The notes: a model not told the origin generated them from the letters alone. Positions 11,179 through 22,708 are shown, counted from the first letter of the stretch. The stretch: 35,906 nucleotides of DNA from Rhodocyclaceae bacterium (GCA_030682175.1 JAUXOM010000141.1:1-35906); one strand, 5' to 3'. Program-made: numbers and translations.

Positions 11179-12363
11179 TTATTTCAACTGCCGCAACTCC
11201 TCCGCCAGCAAGCGCAGGCCCGCCGCTTCCACGCCCTCGCCGATCGGATAGCGTTCGTTGCCTGGATGGACCAGCAGGCGCCGGGCCGGCTGCAAGTCGG
11301 CGCAAGCGGCGTGGAAACCGCGCCGGGGTCGGGCGGTGGCTCCGCGCTTGATTTCGATGGCCCAGAGGCCATGCCCCGGCATGTCCAGCAGCAGGTCGAC
11401 CTCGGCACCATTGCTGCTGCGGTAAAAACCGGGCACCGTGTTGAAGGGCGTGGCATCGAGCAGGTTTTCCAGCGCGAAGCCCTCCCAACTGGCCCCCACC
11501 ACCGGATGCCCGAGCAGGCCGTCAAGATCGCCGATGCCGAGCAGCGCATGCACCAGCCCACTGTCGCGGATATAGACCTTCGGCGCTTTCACCAGTCGCT
11601 TGCCGAGATTGCCGTGCCACGGTTGCAGGCGGCGCACCAGCAACAGATCGACCAGCAGATCGAGATAGCGGCTCACCGTCTTGGTGTCCGCCATCAGGTT
11701 CCTGCCCAACTGCGCCAGGTTGAGCAAGCCGCCCTGATGGTGTGCCAGCATGGTCCAAAACCGCCGCAAGGTTTCCGCCGGCAGGCGCGTGCCATGGGCA
11801 GGGATGTCCCGTTCGAGATAGGTGCCGATCAGGTTCTGCCGCCAGCGCAGGCTCAACCGGTCGTCCTGTGCCAGAAAACTGTCCGGAAAACCGCCGCGCA
11901 TCCACAGCGCATCCTGTTGCCCGGGCGCGACTTCGGTGACCAGCAGCGGCGGCAATTCCAGATAGGCGATGCGACCGGCCAGGCTTTCGCCCGACTGGCG
12001 CAACAGATCGCCGGAAGCCGAGCCCAGGAGCAGGAAGCGTCCGTGGCCGATTCCCTTGCGCCGCCCGCGGTCGATCAGGCCGCGCAGGGGCTGGAACAGA
12101 TCGGGCATGCGCTGGACTTCGTCCAGAATGACCAGCTTGTCTTCGTGCCGGGCCAGATAGGCTTCCGGATCGAGCAGCTTGGCGCGATCGGTCGGGCTTT
12201 CCAGATCGAGATAAAGGCTGGGATGTCGCTGTGCGGCGAGCATTTCCGCCAGCGTGGTCTTGCCTGCCTGGCGCGGGCCGAGCAACGCCACGGCCGGAAA
12301 CTGGCCGATACACTCAAGAAGCCGGGGCAGGAGTTGCCGGGTAATCACATGTAAATCATACAT
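11179..12363 (-). CDS. AAA ATPase with DUF4143 C-terminal domain
   Basis: A 394-residue protein of the common 'ATP-binding protein, DUF4143' group. Walker A is GPRQAGKTT (about residues 29-37) and Walker B LVILDEVQ (about 77-84), with the sensor segment FLLLGSASGDLL. The C-terminal DUF4143 region (about 190-350) includes AEVDLLLDM followed by WAIEIKRG, a pattern like a PD-(D/E)xK nuclease core. GGAA lies 6 bases before the ATG. These genes are widespread in accessory DNA and their biological role is not established; a defence or toxin-antitoxin-like role has been discussed for relatives but I cannot show it here. It stands alone between convergent and divergent neighbours. Confidence 0.85.
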   Translation of the reverse strand: MYDLHVITRQLLPRLLECIGQFPAVALLGPRQAGKTTLAEMLAAQRHPSLYLDLESPTDRAKLLDPEAYLARHEDKLVILDEVQRMPDLFQPLRGLIDRGRRKGIGHGRFLLLGSASGDLLRQSGESLAGRIAYLELPPLLVTEVAPGQQDALWMRGGFPDSFLAQDDRLSLRWRQNLIGTYLERDIPAHGTRLPAETLRRFWTMLAHHQGGLLNLAQLGRNLMADTKTVSRYLDLLVDLLLVRRLQPWHGNLGKRLVKAPKVYIRDSGLVHALLGIGDLDGLLGHPVVGASWEGFALENLLDATPFNTVPGFYRSSNGAEVDLLLDMPGHGLWAIEIKRGATARPRRGFHAACADLQPARRLLVHPGNERYPIGEGVEAAGLRLLAEELRQLK

Positions 12364-12421
12364 CGTATTCCTTGATTTGCATGGATACTAACGAAGGGAG
12401 GGCTGGCCGGACAAACAGGCT

Positions 12422-12440
12422 GTGTCGACAAAATTGACAC
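12422..12440. promoter_or_regulatory. Inverted repeat GTGTC-N9-GACAC upstream of the PEP-CTERM gene
   Basis: A 5-bp inverted repeat lies about 53-71 bases before the GG of the sigma-54 site, i.e. roughly 80-95 bases before the expected transcription start. This is where a sigma-54 activator such as a PrsR-type regulator would bind. The activator gene is not in the window. Confidence 0.4.
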
Positions 12441-12444
12441 TTCA

Positions 12445-12470
12445 GCAATGCAATGCAATGCAATGCATTG
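12445..12470. repeat. AATGC pentanucleotide tandem repeat ending in a palindrome
   Basis: GCAATG units repeat with a 5-base period four times and end with the perfect palindrome CAATGCATTG (12461-12470). The array lies between the inverted repeat and the sigma-54 site of the PEP-CTERM gene. Unit number could vary by slippage and change the spacing. Confidence 0.7.
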
Positions 12471-12491
12471 AATTATATTGGTAAATTATTT

Positions 12492-12507
12492 TGGTACAAA
12501 TTATGCT
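12492..12507 (+). promoter_or_regulatory. Sigma-54 (RpoN) promoter of the PEP-CTERM gene
   Basis: TGGTACAAATTATGCT matches the -24/-12 consensus TGGCAC-N5-TTGCW in 9 of 11 defined positions and keeps the diagnostic GG-N10-GC spacing (GG 12493-12494, GC 12505-12506). The start codon is 55 bases downstream. PEP-CTERM genes in floc- and biofilm-forming proteobacteria are known to be controlled by RpoN with the PrsK/PrsR system. Confidence 0.7.
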
Positions 12508-12561
12508 TTAAGAACATATAGCCAATAACGGCTAGCCAATCTTTGAGAGGGAGGTAAAGAA

Positions 12562-13188
12562 ATGAAACATACAGTTGCGGTGTTAGCGGTTTCCGTATCC
12601 GCTTTATTTGCTGCGACTTCTGCTAGCGCGGCCCCTATCTATCTCACCAACTCGGCGGATAGTTCCTTGAGCGGCTCCACGCTCCTGGACTTCAACGCCG
12701 AAGCGCTTGGCAGCTTCAATAGCCGTGCATTTGGTAGCAACGTCACGCTGTCGACATCCGGTACGGCCTTGAATGTTGAAAGTATTTATGCAGGTTCATA
12801 CGCTGCAACCGGCAACTACATAGCCAACGGCAGTGGCGGTAATAGCTTTGACCTTGTTTTTACCAATGCCGTGTCTGCATTCGGTTTTAACTGGGGTGCT
12901 GCAGATATGTCCTGGACCATGAATCTTCTCGATTCGAGCAATACCTTGATCAGCAGCTTGTTCGTCGCTGCGCAAACCGATCCTTACGCTGCTTTCATTG
13001 GCGCTAACGGCAATGGTCAGCTCATCAAAACGGTACAGATGGTTCAAGCCAGCTATGACTACATCCTGCTGGATGACTTGCAGTTCGTTCAAGGCTCAGG
13101 CACTGCAGTGCCTGAGCCCGCCTCCGTAGCATTGTTGGGTTTGAGTCTGGCCGGTCTGGCTGCGCTGCGTCGTCGCAAATACGCATAG
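12562..13188 (+). CDS. PEP-CTERM sorting-domain exported protein
   Basis: A 208-residue secreted protein. Residues 1-24 are a signal peptide ending SASAA. The mature part is low in Cys and rich in Ser, Asn, Gly and Ala, typical for extracellular matrix proteins. The C-terminus has the sorting signal: VPEPASVALL (from residue 183), a hydrophobic segment and the basic RRRKYA tail. An exosortase/archaeosortase-type enzyme (not in the window) would cut it at the PEP motif during export with exopolysaccharide. GGAGGT lies 8 bases before the ATG. It is a single-gene unit with a sigma-54 promoter and its own terminator. The mature domain belongs to no family I recognise. Confidence 0.92.
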   Translation: MKHTVAVLAVSVSALFAATSASAAPIYLTNSADSSLSGSTLLDFNAEALGSFNSRAFGSNVTLSTSGTALNVESIYAGSYAATGNYIANGSGGNSFDLVFTNAVSAFGFNWGAADMSWTMNLLDSSNTLISSLFVAAQTDPYAAFIGANGNGQLIKTVQMVQASYDYILLDDLQFVQGSGTAVPEPASVALLGLSLAGLAALRRRKYA

Positions 13189-13208
13189 CCCCCCAAACCC
13201 CTGAAAAG

Positions 13209-13238
13209 CCCGACACGGCAAACGTGTCGGGTTTTTTT
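13209..13238 (+). terminator. Rho-independent terminator of the PEP-CTERM gene
   Basis: A perfect 9-bp stem CCCGACACG/CGTGTCGGG with a 5-base loop is followed by seven T, 20 bases after the stop codon. Confidence 0.95.
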
Positions 13239-13345
13239 ACATCTTGACCTTTCCCTCCTTGTAGCCGGAAAACATCTACTCTCGATAGCATATGCCTTGA
13301 TACCAGGGAACTTCAGGATCGCGACCCCTTCGATGGATATGGCGA

Positions 13346-13744
13346 ATGAAACGGTTCATGCTGGATACCAACACGGCAAGCCGCCTGCTCAGAAAATATC
13401 CCGCCGTTGCCGAACACATCGTCGCCGTGCCCATGGCATCTCTTTGCATCTCTACCATCACCGCAGGCGAGTTGCTGTTTGGCTTGGCGAAACATCCCGA
13501 CGCCAAACAGCTGCATCTTGCCGTGCGCGAGCTTCTCCGGCGCGTCGACGTACTGCCCTGGGAAAGCACCACGGCAGAGTATTGCGGGATTGTGCGGGCC
13601 GAGATGGCGAGGCATGGCAAGGTATTGGCGCCGCTTGACATGCTGATTGCCGCACATGCGCTGTGCGTGAGCGCGGTGCTGGTGACAAACGACCTGGCTT
13701 TCGGCCAGATGGCCCATCTGCCTGTCGAAGACCGGACGGAATAA
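13346..13744 (+). CDS. vapC: VapC-type PIN-domain ribonuclease toxin, antitoxin not recognisable
   Basis: A 132-residue PIN-domain protein. The four acidic metal-binding residues are present: Asp7 (FMLDTN), Glu42 (TAGELLFG), Asp98 (PLDMLIAAHA) and Asp116 (VTNDLAF). VapC toxins cut tRNA or rRNA and are normally held by a VapB antitoxin encoded just upstream with a short overlap. Here the ATG overlaps a TGA (ATGA) ending a short frame that reads ...RELQDRDPFDGYGE, which could be the tail of a VapB, but the 107 bases back to the preceding terminator cannot hold a whole antitoxin gene. The toxin is therefore orphaned, or its antitoxin is unusually short or encoded elsewhere. Confidence 0.85.
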   Translation: MKRFMLDTNTASRLLRKYPAVAEHIVAVPMASLCISTITAGELLFGLAKHPDAKQLHLAVRELLRRVDVLPWESTTAEYCGIVRAEMARHGKVLAPLDMLIAAHALCVSAVLVTNDLAFGQMAHLPVEDRTE

Positions 13745-13748
13745 CCAG

Positions 13749-13771
13749 AAAGTCGGCGCTGGCGGGACGGC
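13749..13771 (+). repeat. Dispersed AAAGTCGGC repeat, copy at the edge of the mosaic duplication
   Basis: Identical over 23 bases to the copies in gcvP and in the broken gcvR copy. It lies 5 bases after the vapC stop and 13 bases before the end of the ftsB pseudogene, the same relation it has to the true ftsB at 18114. Confidence 0.9.
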
Positions 13772-13783
13772 ACCTGGAGCTGC

Positions 13784-14062
13784 TCAGGGCTTTTTCTGCG
13801 GCGTCTGCACGAAGATCTCGCCTTCTTTAACGAGGCCGAGTTCGTAACGCGCACGCTCCTCGATCGCTTCGTAACCTGTCTTGAGGTCGCGCACCTCCGC
13901 TTCATGCACGGCGTTGCGTGCTTCCAGCGTCCGCTTCACTTTACGCTGGGCAGTAAGCTGCCTCTCCATCTCCTGCACCCGGAGCAGGCCGCCCTTGCCA
14001 AACCAAAGTGGATACTGCAGCAGGACAAGTCAAGCGACCAGCACCCAGGTCGGCCACTTCAT
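13784..14062 (-). pseudogene. ftsB: Second ftsB copy with a nonsense codon
   Basis: The minus strand reads [10 protein letters not shown], then TGA at codon 11 (14032-14030), then [14 protein letters not shown] and the coiled-coil part QEMERQL...[14 protein letters not shown]-like end, colinear with the true ftsB at 18147-18425. Amino-acid identity outside the stop is high, about nine tenths by eye. The stop falls in the transmembrane segment, so no membrane-anchored product is made. An in-frame ATG at 13978 could start the soluble coiled coil only. Confidence 0.85.
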
Positions 14063-14073
14063 GGGGAAGGAGG

Positions 14074-14112
14074 TCACCGCTTCAGCTTGTAAAAGGTGTC
14101 GATGCCGGGAAA
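14074..14112 (-). pseudogene. eno: Fragment of the 3' end of eno
   Basis: Minus-strand codons read FPGIDTFYKLKR-stop, matching the true enolase end [11 protein letters not shown]-stop. Only 12 codons remain before the junction with gcvP sequence. It sits 11 bases upstream of the ftsB pseudogene, whereas in the intact locus eno and ftsB are 172 bases apart because of an intervening repeat. Confidence 0.7.
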
Positions 14113-14242
14113 CGGCGGTCTTCCCCCTGCCCTGGGTGGCGGCCAACAAGTTCTGGCCGTCGGTGAATCGCATCGACGACGTCTGGGCGACCGCAACCTG
14201 TTCTGCGCCTGCGTTCCTATCGAGGACTATGCAAATGGCTGA
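14113..14242 (+). pseudogene. gcvP: Fragment of the 3' end of gcvP with a frameshift
   Basis: The segment matches the last 43 codons of gcvP (from TAVFPLPY to YANG). The first ~35 bases differ at several places, the rest is almost identical. One G is missing in GTCTGGGCGACC compared with GTCTGGGGCGACC, so the reading frame breaks near 14186. Confidence 0.9.
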
Positions 14243-14579
14243 CCAACATCTGATCCTCACCGTCATCGGCGACGACCGCCGCGGACGAAAAGTCGGCGCT
14301 GGCGGGACGGCGCTCATTGGCCCATTTATCGCTCAATCTCGTCGGCCACGACCGCATCGGCATCGTCCGCGAAGTCTCGCAGGTGCTGGCGCGTCATGCC
14401 GTCAACGTCGAAGAACTGGCGACCTACACCAGCAGCGCGCCGATGTCGGCGGAGATCCTCTTCCATTGCGAGGCAGAGCTCACCGCTGCGCCGGACTTCA
14501 ACGCCCGCGCGCTGAAGGCCGAGCTGGAAAAACTCTCCGACGAGCTGATGGTCGATATCACGCTGGGCGAGACCCTCTG
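14235..14579 (+). pseudogene. gcvR: Broken second copy of the gcvR-like gene
   Basis: The first 15 codons ([15 protein letters not shown]) are kept. Most of the first ACT domain and part of the linker are deleted, and the second ACT domain continues in another frame ([25 protein letters not shown] to the end TLGETL). A perfect copy of the dispersed repeat (14288-14312) lies close to the deletion point. A stand-alone ACT domain could only start from a TTG at 14317. It ends on TGATG with the next reading frame, as in the intact locus. Confidence 0.85.
14288..14312 (+). repeat. Dispersed AAAGTCGGC repeat, copy inside the gcvR copy
   Basis: Identical over 25 bases to 7681-7705 in gcvP. Here it reads EKSALAGRR in the frame of the second ACT domain; in gcvP the same bases read KVGAGGTAA. 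Confidence 0.9.
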
Positions 14580-14990
<411 letters not shown>

Positions 14991-15059
14991 AAATCCGCTT
15001 ATCCCGGGACTTTCCCGGTAGGCTGAACATGTCGAATACCTGTCGCTAGACGGCAGCAA

Positions 15060-17054
15060 ATGGACTTAGCAATGATTCAGCGCCACGCTTCTCGAAGAGT
15101 TATCCCTGGCGGAACCGGATGGCCCGGGCGCTGCGTGTTCCTGACCGCGCTTGTCGCCGCGCTTTTAGTGCTTGCCCTCCCGGTGCAGGCCACGGCGGAC
15201 GAGCGAAAAACCCTGACCTTCGGTGTCTTCGCCTTCCTCGGCGCGGAAAACACCCGCGCCAAGTATCAGCCTTTGGTCGACTACCTCAACCAGACGCTCA
15301 CGCAGGAGCGCATTATCCTGCAGGTACTCGATGCCAAGGATATTGAGCGGGCGCTCTCCGAACGCGCACTGGATATCGTCACGACCAATCCCACCCATTT
15401 CCTGGTGGTGCGCAAGCAGCAACCCCTGACCGGGGTGATTGCCACACTGGTCGGGAACGAGGCAGGGCAACCCTTGCACCACCTGGGCGGCGCCATCATC
15501 GCCCGCGCCGACCGGGACGACATCCGCGCCCTGCAGGATGTCCGCGGCAAGGTGATTGCTGCTCCCAGCCTCTCCCACATGGGCGACTACCGCGCGCAGG
15601 CCTATGAACTGTTTCGGGAAGGCATCCGCCTGCCTGAACACGTGGCACGTCTGGATATCCTGGACGATCACCAGAATGTCGTGCGGGCAGTGCTGGCAGG
15701 AAGCGCCGATGTCGGCTTCGTGCGCAGCGGCATTGTGGAAATGATGGGGCGCGAGGGCAGTCTGCCGACTGGTGAAGTGAAACTGATCCACCAGCAGCAT
15801 CAACCGGCGTTTCCCTACCAGGTGTCCACCCGGCTTTACCCGGAATGGCCGGTATTTGCCATGCCGCATGTGGATGAGCGCGCGGTGCGCCATGTTGCCG
15901 CCGCCCTTTATGGCCTGGAGCCGGAACATCCCGCCGCCCGGGCGGCGGGCATCCACGGTTATACGATACCCGCCGATTACCTGCCGGTGGAAGAGTTGTC
16001 ACGCGCCCTGCGCCTGCCACCCTTCGATCATGCGCCCCACTTCACTTTCCGCGACATCCGCGAGCGCTGGGGATACATGCTGATTGCCGGCCTGCTGGCC
16101 GCATTGCTGGTGACGGCCCTGGCCATTGGCCTGACCCTGGCCCTGCGCCGCGCCTGCCGCGAACGCTCACGTTCCCAGGCGTTGCTCGCCAGCCTCGGCG
16201 AAGGCGTGTATGGCTGTGACCTCGGTGGCCGCTGCACCTTCGTCAATCCGGTCGCCCTCTCCATGCTAGGACTGACAGAAGACGCGGTAATCGGGGAAAA
16301 CCAGCATCTGCTATTCCATCACCACAGGCCGGACGGAACGTCTTATCCAGAGGTTGATTGCCCGATTCATCTGACCTCCCGCGATGGTCAGGTGCGCCGC
16401 GGCGAGGAATGGTTTTTCCGCGCCGATGGCAGCGGATTTCCGGTCGAACTCGTGGTCACGCCGCTACTCGAGGGCGAACGGCACACCGGCGCGATCGTTT
16501 CCTTCCAGGACATCAGCCAGCGCAAGATCATCGACCAGGAATTGCGGCGGCTGGCCACCACGGATACGCTGACCGGGCTGACCAACCGCCGCCATTTCCT
16601 GACCCTGGCCGCGCAAGAAACCGAGCGCATCCGGCGGTTCGCCAAACCCGCGGCCCTGCTGATGCTGGACCTGGATTACTTCAAGAACATCAATGACCAG
16701 GATGGTCACGCCGCGGGCGATGCCGTGCTTAAGGCCTTCGCCCAGGAGGTCGCCGCCAGCCTGCGCAAGATCGACCTGGCCGGCCGTCTGGGTGGCGAGG
16801 AATTCGCCATCCTGCTACCTGAAACCCCTCTCGACGCGGCGCAAGGCTTTGCCGAGCGCCTGCGCCAGCGCGTGGAATCCCTGTCTATTCCATTCGAGGA
16901 CGCAAGCCTGTGCATCACCGTGAGCATCGGCGTGACCAGCCTTTGCCCCGAGGATATCGAGGCGACCTTGCGCCGGGCGGACCGGGCCCTGTATCTGGCC
17001 AAGGAGAATGGCCGCAACCGGGTGGAACTGCTGCTTCCCGAACAGCGTGGGTGA
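15060..17054 (+). CDS. PhnD-like sensor with PAS and GGDEF domains (diguanylate cyclase)
   Basis: A 664-residue membrane protein. Residues ~25-48 are a signal anchor (VFLTALVAALLVLALPVQATA); ~50-325 is a periplasmic PhnD-type (phosphate/phosphonate ABC transporter) binding domain, TFGVFAFLGAENTRAKYQPLVDYL; ~338-361 is a transmembrane helix; ~375-490 a PAS domain; ~495-660 a GGDEF domain. The active site is GGEEF (578-582) and an intact inhibitory site RKID (569-572) lies five residues before it. It should make cyclic di-GMP in response to a ligand bound in the periplasm, possibly an oxyanion, and be product-inhibited. The start at 15060 is tentative; ATG 15072 is as good. No operon partner is seen. 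Confidence 0.92.
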   Translation: MDLAMIQRHASRRVIPGGTGWPGRCVFLTALVAALLVLALPVQATADERKTLTFGVFAFLGAENTRAKYQPLVDYLNQTLTQERIILQVLDAKDIERALSERALDIVTTNPTHFLVVRKQQPLTGVIATLVGNEAGQPLHHLGGAIIARADRDDIRALQDVRGKVIAAPSLSHMGDYRAQAYELFREGIRLPEHVARLDILDDHQNVVRAVLAGSADVGFVRSGIVEMMGREGSLPTGEVKLIHQQHQPAFPYQVSTRLYPEWPVFAMPHVDERAVRHVAAALYGLEPEHPAARAAGIHGYTIPADYLPVEELSRALRLPPFDHAPHFTFRDIRERWGYMLIAGLLAALLVTALAIGLTLALRRACRERSRSQALLASLGEGVYGCDLGGRCTFVNPVALSMLGLTEDAVIGENQHLLFHHHRPDGTSYPEVDCPIHLTSRDGQVRRGEEWFFRADGSGFPVELVVTPLLEGERHTGAIVSFQDISQRKIIDQELRRLATTDTLTGLTNRRHFLTLAAQETERIRRFAKPAALLMLDLDYFKNINDQDGHAAGDAVLKAFAQEVAASLRKIDLAGRLGGEEFAILLPETPLDAAQGFAERLRQRVESLSIPFEDASLCITVSIGVTSLCPEDIEATLRRADRALYLAKENGRNRVELLLPEQRG

Positions 17055-17375
17055 CAGGAACCGATGAAGCGGGCGACGAGTATCAATGCCGAGGACGCCA
17101 GCACCACCAGGATCACCGCGCCATTGAGGATATTGGGCAACGCGAAGGCCTCCCGGGGATGAATGAACAACAGCACGGGATGATGCCACGCGGCGCAATC
17201 CAGCCCAGCGCCCCGGCAGCGGCACGGTCCACCCGCATCAAGCGCAGCAGGGCGAAGCGGCTGCCGAAGATCACGGCCAACGCAAAGGCCGCCACGAGCC
17301 ATGCCCACGGTGAGACCAGATCGGACAGCAATTCCAGCCGATTGTGCGGCGCTTTTATCTTCAAGAGAAATACCG
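17055..17375 (-). pseudogene. Remnant of a cation:proton antiporter C-terminus
   Basis: The minus strand reads KAPHNRLELLSDLVSPWAW, AFALAVIFGSRFALLRLM, GALGWIAPRGIIP and then, after a frameshift near 17185, VLLFIHPREAFALPN, LNGAVILVVLASSALI. The APRG(L/I)I motif with flanking membrane helices is typical for the last helices of monovalent cation:proton antiporters. The N-terminal three quarters are missing and the 3' end runs into the diguanylate cyclase gene. This explains most of the 376-base gap between the cyclase and the GrpB gene. Confidence 0.65.
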
Positions 17376-17395
17376 CTGATGTTTCGTTTCTTCGC

Positions 17396-17424
17396 TTGAC
17401 TCGGGCCGGCAAAATCGGTATCTC
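17396..17424 (+). promoter_or_regulatory. Sigma-70 promoter for the GrpB-family gene, likely leaderless
   Basis: TTGACT (17396-17401) and TATCTC (17419-17424) are separated by 17 bases. The expected start site, 6-7 bases further, falls on the ATG at 17431, and there is no Shine-Dalgarno. This suggests a leaderless mRNA. Confidence 0.45.
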
Positions 17425-17430
17425 GTACTC

Positions 17431-18015
17431 ATGTCGCCGCCACCTGCCAAGACACCCGAAGATCGCGTCAGCCATGCCCTCGGCGAGGATGTCGCGGTGG
17501 TGCCTTACGATCCGGCCTGGCCGCAACGCTTTGCCGAGGAGGTCGCGCATCTGCGTGCCTGCCTGCCCGGCGACCTGATCGGCCGCATCGAGCATTTCGG
17601 CAGCACCGCCGTGCCCGGCCTGGCCGCCAAGCCGATCATCGACATGCTGGTGGAAATTCCCGCGCTGGACATGGTGCAGGACCGCATCGCACCGATCCTC
17701 GAAGCGCAGGGCTACGACTATCTCTGGCGACTGAACGAGGACCGCTCCGGCCTGGCCTATGCGTGGTTCATCAAGCGCGATGCCACCGGCCGGCGCAGCC
17801 ATCATGTGCATTTCCTGGAACCGCGCTCGCCCTACTGGGAGCGGCTACTTTTCCGCGACTACCTGATCGCCCACCCTGAACTCGCCGCCGAGTATGCAGC
17901 TATCAAGCTGAGCGCCGCAGCAGCACACGCCGACGACCGCAGGGCCTTTGCGGCGGCCAAGGGCAAGTTCATCGAGCGGGTCACCGCGCTGGCGCGGCAA
18001 AAGATACCTGATTAG
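17431..18015 (+). CDS. GrpB family protein (UPF0157, nucleotidyltransferase-like)
   Basis: A 194-residue protein of the GrpB/UPF0157 family, which has a nucleotidyltransferase-like fold. The signature is EHFGSTAVPGLAAKPIIDMLVE (about residues 51-72), with the GST and DxL positions conserved; VHFLEP and FRDYLIAHPELAAEYA follow. Function is not established in bacteria; some relatives resemble RelA/aminoglycoside nucleotidyltransferases in fold. It is alone, between an antiporter remnant and a palindromic repeat. An alternative start downstream is not favoured because VAVVPYDPAWP must be included. Confidence 0.88.
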   Translation: MSPPPAKTPEDRVSHALGEDVAVVPYDPAWPQRFAEEVAHLRACLPGDLIGRIEHFGSTAVPGLAAKPIIDMLVEIPALDMVQDRIAPILEAQGYDYLWRLNEDRSGLAYAWFIKRDATGRRSHHVHFLEPRSPYWERLLFRDYLIAHPELAAEYAAIKLSAAAAHADDRRAFAAAKGKFIERVTALARQKIPD

Positions 18016-18017
18016 TT

Positions 18018-18086
18018 CGTCACACCGGCGCAAGCCGGTGTCCAGGTTGTTGCATTTCCTGGATTCCGGCTTGCGCCGGAATGACG
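18018..18086. repeat. REP-like palindromic element
   Basis: Two GC-rich hairpins (CCGGCGCAAGCCGG and CCGGCTTGCGCCGG) lie in inverse orientation inside a long imperfect palindrome running from CGTCA to TGACG with an 11-base centre. The words TTGCGCCGGAATGACG are typical of proteobacterial repetitive extragenic palindromes. Confidence 0.85.
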
Positions 18087-18113
18087 CTCTGGAATTGATT
18101 GCCGCCTACCCTG

Positions 18114-18137
18114 AAAGTCGGCTCTGGCGGGACGGCG
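18114..18137 (+). repeat. Dispersed AAAGTCGGC repeat, copy after the true ftsB
   Basis: Differs from the gcvP copy at one base (GGCTCT for GGCGCT). It lies 9 bases beyond the ftsB stop. The copy at 13749 has the same relation to the ftsB pseudogene, so repeat and gene were duplicated together. Confidence 0.9.
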
Positions 18138-18146
18138 TAAGTTGCG

Positions 18147-18425
18147 CTATTGCCGCTTTTGCGGCGTCTGCACGAAGATCTCGCCTTCTTTCACCAGGCC
18201 CAACTCATAGCGCGCACGCTCTTCGATGGCTTCGTAACCGGTCTTGAGATCGCGCACTTCGGCTTCATGCGAGGCGTTGCGCGCTTCCAGCGTCTGGTTC
18301 ACTTCACGCTGGGCCGCAAGCTGCCGTTCCATCTCCTGCACCCGGAACCAGCCGCCCTTGCCGAACCACAGCGGATACTGCAGCGCAGCCAGCAGGACGA
18401 CCAGCACCCAGGTCGGCCATTTCAT
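18147..18425 (-). CDS. ftsB: Cell division protein FtsB
   Basis: A 92-residue bitopic membrane protein of the FtsQLB division complex. A short cytoplasmic start (MKWPTW) is followed by one transmembrane helix (about residues 5-22, [15 protein letters not shown]) and a periplasmic coiled coil (about 28-70), ending with [14 protein letters not shown], the conserved FtsB C-terminal part. I chose ATG 18425 because the family starts MKW/MR before the helix. It follows eno, its usual neighbour, but the gap is enlarged to 172 bases by a repeat. Confidence 0.93.
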   Translation of the reverse strand: MKWPTWVLVVLLAALQYPLWFGKGGWFRVQEMERQLAAQREVNQTLEARNASHEAEVRDLKTGYEAIEERARYELGLVKEGEIFVQTPQKRQ

Positions 18426-18521
18426 CTGCGCACAGACTGAGGTAGCCTTGCCGCCGGGCCGCCCCAAGGCAAGGCGTCACGCGGCGCCAGCCGCAACCCG
18501 CACAACAGCCGCCACGGCATT

Positions 18522-18595
18522 GCCCGTAATAACCGAGCGCAGCGAGCAACAGTCACCCCCCGTCCCCGGGAAGGGGGGCTGGGGGGGATAGGGGC
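18522..18595. repeat. Dispersed GC-rich repeat between eno and ftsB
   Basis: The words GAGCGCAGCGAGCAAC, GTCACCC and CCCCGGGAAGGGGGGC recur in the same order and spacing at 30945-31015. Both copies start within a few bases of a stop codon (eno here, era there) and have the same orientation relative to the operon. The ftsB-eno fragment copy at 13784-14112 lacks it, so it looks inserted. Confidence 0.8.
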
Positions 18596-18597
18596 CA

Positions 18598-19902
<1,305 letters not shown>

Positions 19903-20192
19903 TCAGCAAGCTTCGACCAGCAACATGTCGAAGGACGATACGCCGGCGCGCGCTGCGCGGGCGGCGAGGTATTCGGGAGAGTCATAAAAACTGCGCGCCT
20001 GTTCCAGCGAGGGGAATTCGACAACGACCAGGCGCTGCGGTCGCCAGTCGCCTTCCAGCACCTGATAGTCGCCGCCGCGCACGACGTAACGGCCACCATA
20101 TTGCGCTACCGCCACCTGGGCCAGTTCACGATAACGCTGCATCGCCTGCGGGTCGGACGACTTGGCATCGACAATCAGGTAGGCGGGTTTGC

Positions 20193-20196
<4 letters not shown>
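19903..20196 (-). CDS. DUF1330 family protein, GTG start
   Basis: A 97-residue protein starting with GTG at 20196 that overlaps the kdsA stop as GTGA. It belongs to the DUF1330 group of dimeric ferredoxin-like alpha+beta barrel proteins: [50 protein letters not shown] catalytic role is not known. Its position between kdsA and eno recurs in betaproteobacteria. The C-terminus ends in LLVEAC. A much longer frame through kdsA is an artefact. Confidence 0.9.

Positions 20197-22708
<2,512 letters not shown>

Noticed and set aside
14991-15059. Cyclic di-GMP riboswitch before the diguanylate cyclase
   Set aside because: Only a 5-bp CCGGG/CCCGG hairpin is seen; the GEMM core is absent.
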